From RGIG8775 sp045587785 (GTDB lineage Bacteria > Bacillota > Clostridia > Oscillospirales > CAG-272), in the NCBI GenBank assembly GCA_045587785.1, contig JAZNDA010000117.1:1-6127 (forward strand): DNA of 6,127 bases. The letters run 5' to 3'. The translations under genes were made by a program, and so were the position numbers. Each line of letters begins with the position of its first letter. The stretch's first letter is position 1. The notes below the pieces were generated by a model, which was given only the letters and a program-made list of their open reading frames with translations, had not been told where the DNA came from and made no database searches. This document shows positions 5,428 to 6,127 of the stretch, piece after piece.

Positions 5428-5469
5428 AAAAAACAAAAAAGAGGCGCGCCGTAAAGCACACCTCTTTTT
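5428..5469 (-). terminator. Intrinsic terminator after rplS
   Basis: On the minus strand, AAAAAGAGGTGTGC (5469-5456), loop TTTACG (5455-5450), then GCGCGCCTCTTTTT (5449-5436): a 14-bp stem with two G-U wobbles, followed by more T, one G and another run of six T (to 5428). The wobbles are C-A mismatches on the plus strand, so the structure is specific to minus-strand RNA. It begins about 17 nt after the rplS stop and separates rplS from the hydrogenase operon. Confidence 0.93.
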
Positions 5470-5485
5470 CGGTCCAAAGCCGGAC

Positions 5486-5827
5486 TCAGATCTTCTCTTT
5501 GACCTTGGAAGCCTTACCCACTCTGTCGCGCAGATAGTAAAGCTTAGCACGTCTGACCTTACCCGAACGGATAATATCAACCTTCTCTACGTTGGGAGAA
5601 TGGATCGGGAAAGTCTTTTCAACACCTACACCGTAAGAAATACGTCTTACCGTGAAGGTCTCGGAAATCCCGCCACCGTGCTTTGCGATAACGGTTCCCT
5701 CAAACATCTGGATTCTCTCGCGAGTACCCTCTTTGATTTTGTTGTGCACACGAATGGTGTCACCAACGTTGACCTCAGGAACATTTTCCTTGAGCTGCTC
5801 ACTTGTAAAAGCCTTAATGATATCCAT
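5486..5827 (-). CDS. rplS: 50S ribosomal protein L19
   Basis: A full-length L19 of 113 residues. Hallmarks are PEVNVGDTIRVHNKIKEG (17-34), RIQMFEGTVIAKHGGG (38-53), the FTVRRISYGVGVEKTFPIHSP block (58-78) and the basic tail RSGKVRRAKLYYLRDRVGK. L19 sits at the 30S/50S interface and forms bridges between the subunits. The start is set by AAGGAGG with a 10-nt spacer. The gene has its own promoter and terminator, so it is a single-gene unit here; in many Firmicutes rplS follows rpsP, rimM and trmD, none of which can be seen on the right before the window ends. It is the most reliable identification in the window. Confidence 0.98.
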   Translation of the reverse strand: MDIIKAFTSEQLKENVPEVNVGDTIRVHNKIKEGTRERIQMFEGTVIAKHGGGISETFTVRRISYGVGVEKTFPIHSPNVEKVDIIRSGKVRRAKLYYLRDRVGKASKVKEKI

Positions 5828-5917
5828 AAATACGGCTCCTCCTTCTTACTCGGGACATTCATGCAGAGCATCGCAGCGGACTATCCCTTACTCTGTGTAA
5901 GCAAAAATGCACACAGT
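5828..5917 (-). promoter_or_regulatory. rplS 5' leader with stem-loops
   Basis: From the predicted start near 5917 the transcript begins almost directly with a stem-loop: CTGTGT (5916-5911) pairs with ACACAG (5898-5893), continued by GCA/TGC around a TTTT loop, with a 2-nt bulge. A second element has outer GGGA (5887-5884) and TCCC (5855-5852) and an inner ATGC-TCT-GCAT hairpin (5871-5861). AAGGAGG follows at 5844-5838. L19 autoregulatory leaders are known in Firmicutes; whether this one matches that family cannot be judged by eye. Confidence 0.5.
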
Positions 5918-5923
5918 GTGGAT

Positions 5924-5952
5924 ATTATATCACATTTATTTCCAAATTGCAA
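5924..5952 (-). promoter_or_regulatory. Extended -10 promoter of rplS
   Basis: On the minus strand, -35 TTGCAA (5952-5947, 4 of 6), 17-bp spacer, and a perfect -10 TATAAT (5929-5924) preceded by TGA, an extended -10 (TGn) element. The predicted start is near 5917, giving a leader of about 90 nt. A strong, sigma-A-type promoter fits a ribosomal protein gene. Confidence 0.85.
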
Positions 5953-5970
5953 TAGTTTTTGAGAAATTTT

Positions 5971-6105
5971 TTAAATATTTTTTTGCAAAAACTCAACCTC
6001 GGCAAAACCGGTTTGTCTGCGGTTAAGATCGTAAAAAAATACCACCTCACCGTTAGGCAAGAGGGAATAATCCGAACCCGCCCTTGAGCCTGAATTTTCA
6101 GCGCT
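5971..6105 (-). pseudogene. Possible C-terminal coding remnant, unrecognised
   Basis: On the minus strand, 44 codons are open from an in-frame TAA (6108-6106) to a TAA (5973-5971). The translation looks protein-like, with stretches such as GSDYSLLPNGEVVFFYDLN and RRQTGFAEVEFLQ, and codon choice resembles that of the neighbouring genes. There is no ATG, and the frame is closed by a stop just upstream, so an intact gene is unlikely. It could be the end of a frameshifted or decayed gene, an interspersed repeat copy, or a chance reading frame. I do not recognise the family. The rplS promoter begins 18 bp beyond its stop. The remaining bases to the window edge (6109-6127) hold nothing I can name. 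Confidence 0.3.
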
Positions 6106-6127
6106 TTATGGCACTTGGCTCCCTTGC

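Noticed and set aside
1..6127. CRISPR arrays, tRNA or rRNA genes, insertion sequences, phage attachment sites
   Set aside because: No regularly spaced repeats, cloverleaf or rRNA segments, transposase-like frames or terminal inverted repeats were seen on either strand.

Overview
The window looks like chromosomal DNA from an anaerobic, fermentative, Gram-positive bacterium of the class Clostridia, probably an uncultured gut or rumen relative of the Oscillospirales. The basis is the gene content (a Hnd/HydABC-type electron-bifurcating [FeFe]-hydrogenase operon with clostridial accessory genes), strong AGGAGG ribosome binding sites, sigma-A-type promoters in very AT-rich spacers, and an A-tract/T-tract intrinsic terminator. 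Genus-level placement is inference only. Every convincing gene lies on the minus strand, so the biological order runs from right to left.

Right end (about 6127 to 5428): a possible broken coding remnant at the edge, then a complete ribosomal protein L19 unit: extended -10 promoter, roughly 90-nt leader with a stem-loop at its 5' end, rplS, and a strong intrinsic terminator.

Middle spacer (about 5427 to 5160): an AT-rich stretch ending in a near-consensus promoter (TAGACA, 17 bp, TATAAT) and an approximately 128-nt leader that can fold. This should drive the long operon to its left.

Operon (5159 to 1, continuing beyond the window): hndA (NuoE-like); DRTGG protein A; a small GHKL ATPase resembling anti-sigma-factor kinases; an [FeFe]-hydrogenase-like protein with the HydS signature (the proton-relay Cys is Ala, the H-cluster ligands are kept); DRTGG protein B; a PHP-domain phosphoesterase; a second GHKL ATPase; hndB (thioredoxin-like [2Fe-2S] protein); and the start of hndC (NuoF-like), cut at the FMN-site motif GRGGAGFPTG. 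The catalytic subunit (hndD/hydA) would be expected next, off the left edge. Four junctions are 4-bp ATGA stop/start overlaps and the other gaps are 18 to 33 nt, so this reads as one transcript.

Working together (inference): HndA, HndB and HndC are parts of the NAD(P)H-linked electron-transfer arm of a soluble bifurcating hydrogenase. The six genes between hndA and hndB are not needed for that chemistry. They look like a sensing and signalling block: a HydS-like H2 or redox sensor, two stand-alone ATP-binding kinase-like domains, two ligand-binding-type DRTGG domains and a PHP hydrolase. That block is the most interesting part of the window.
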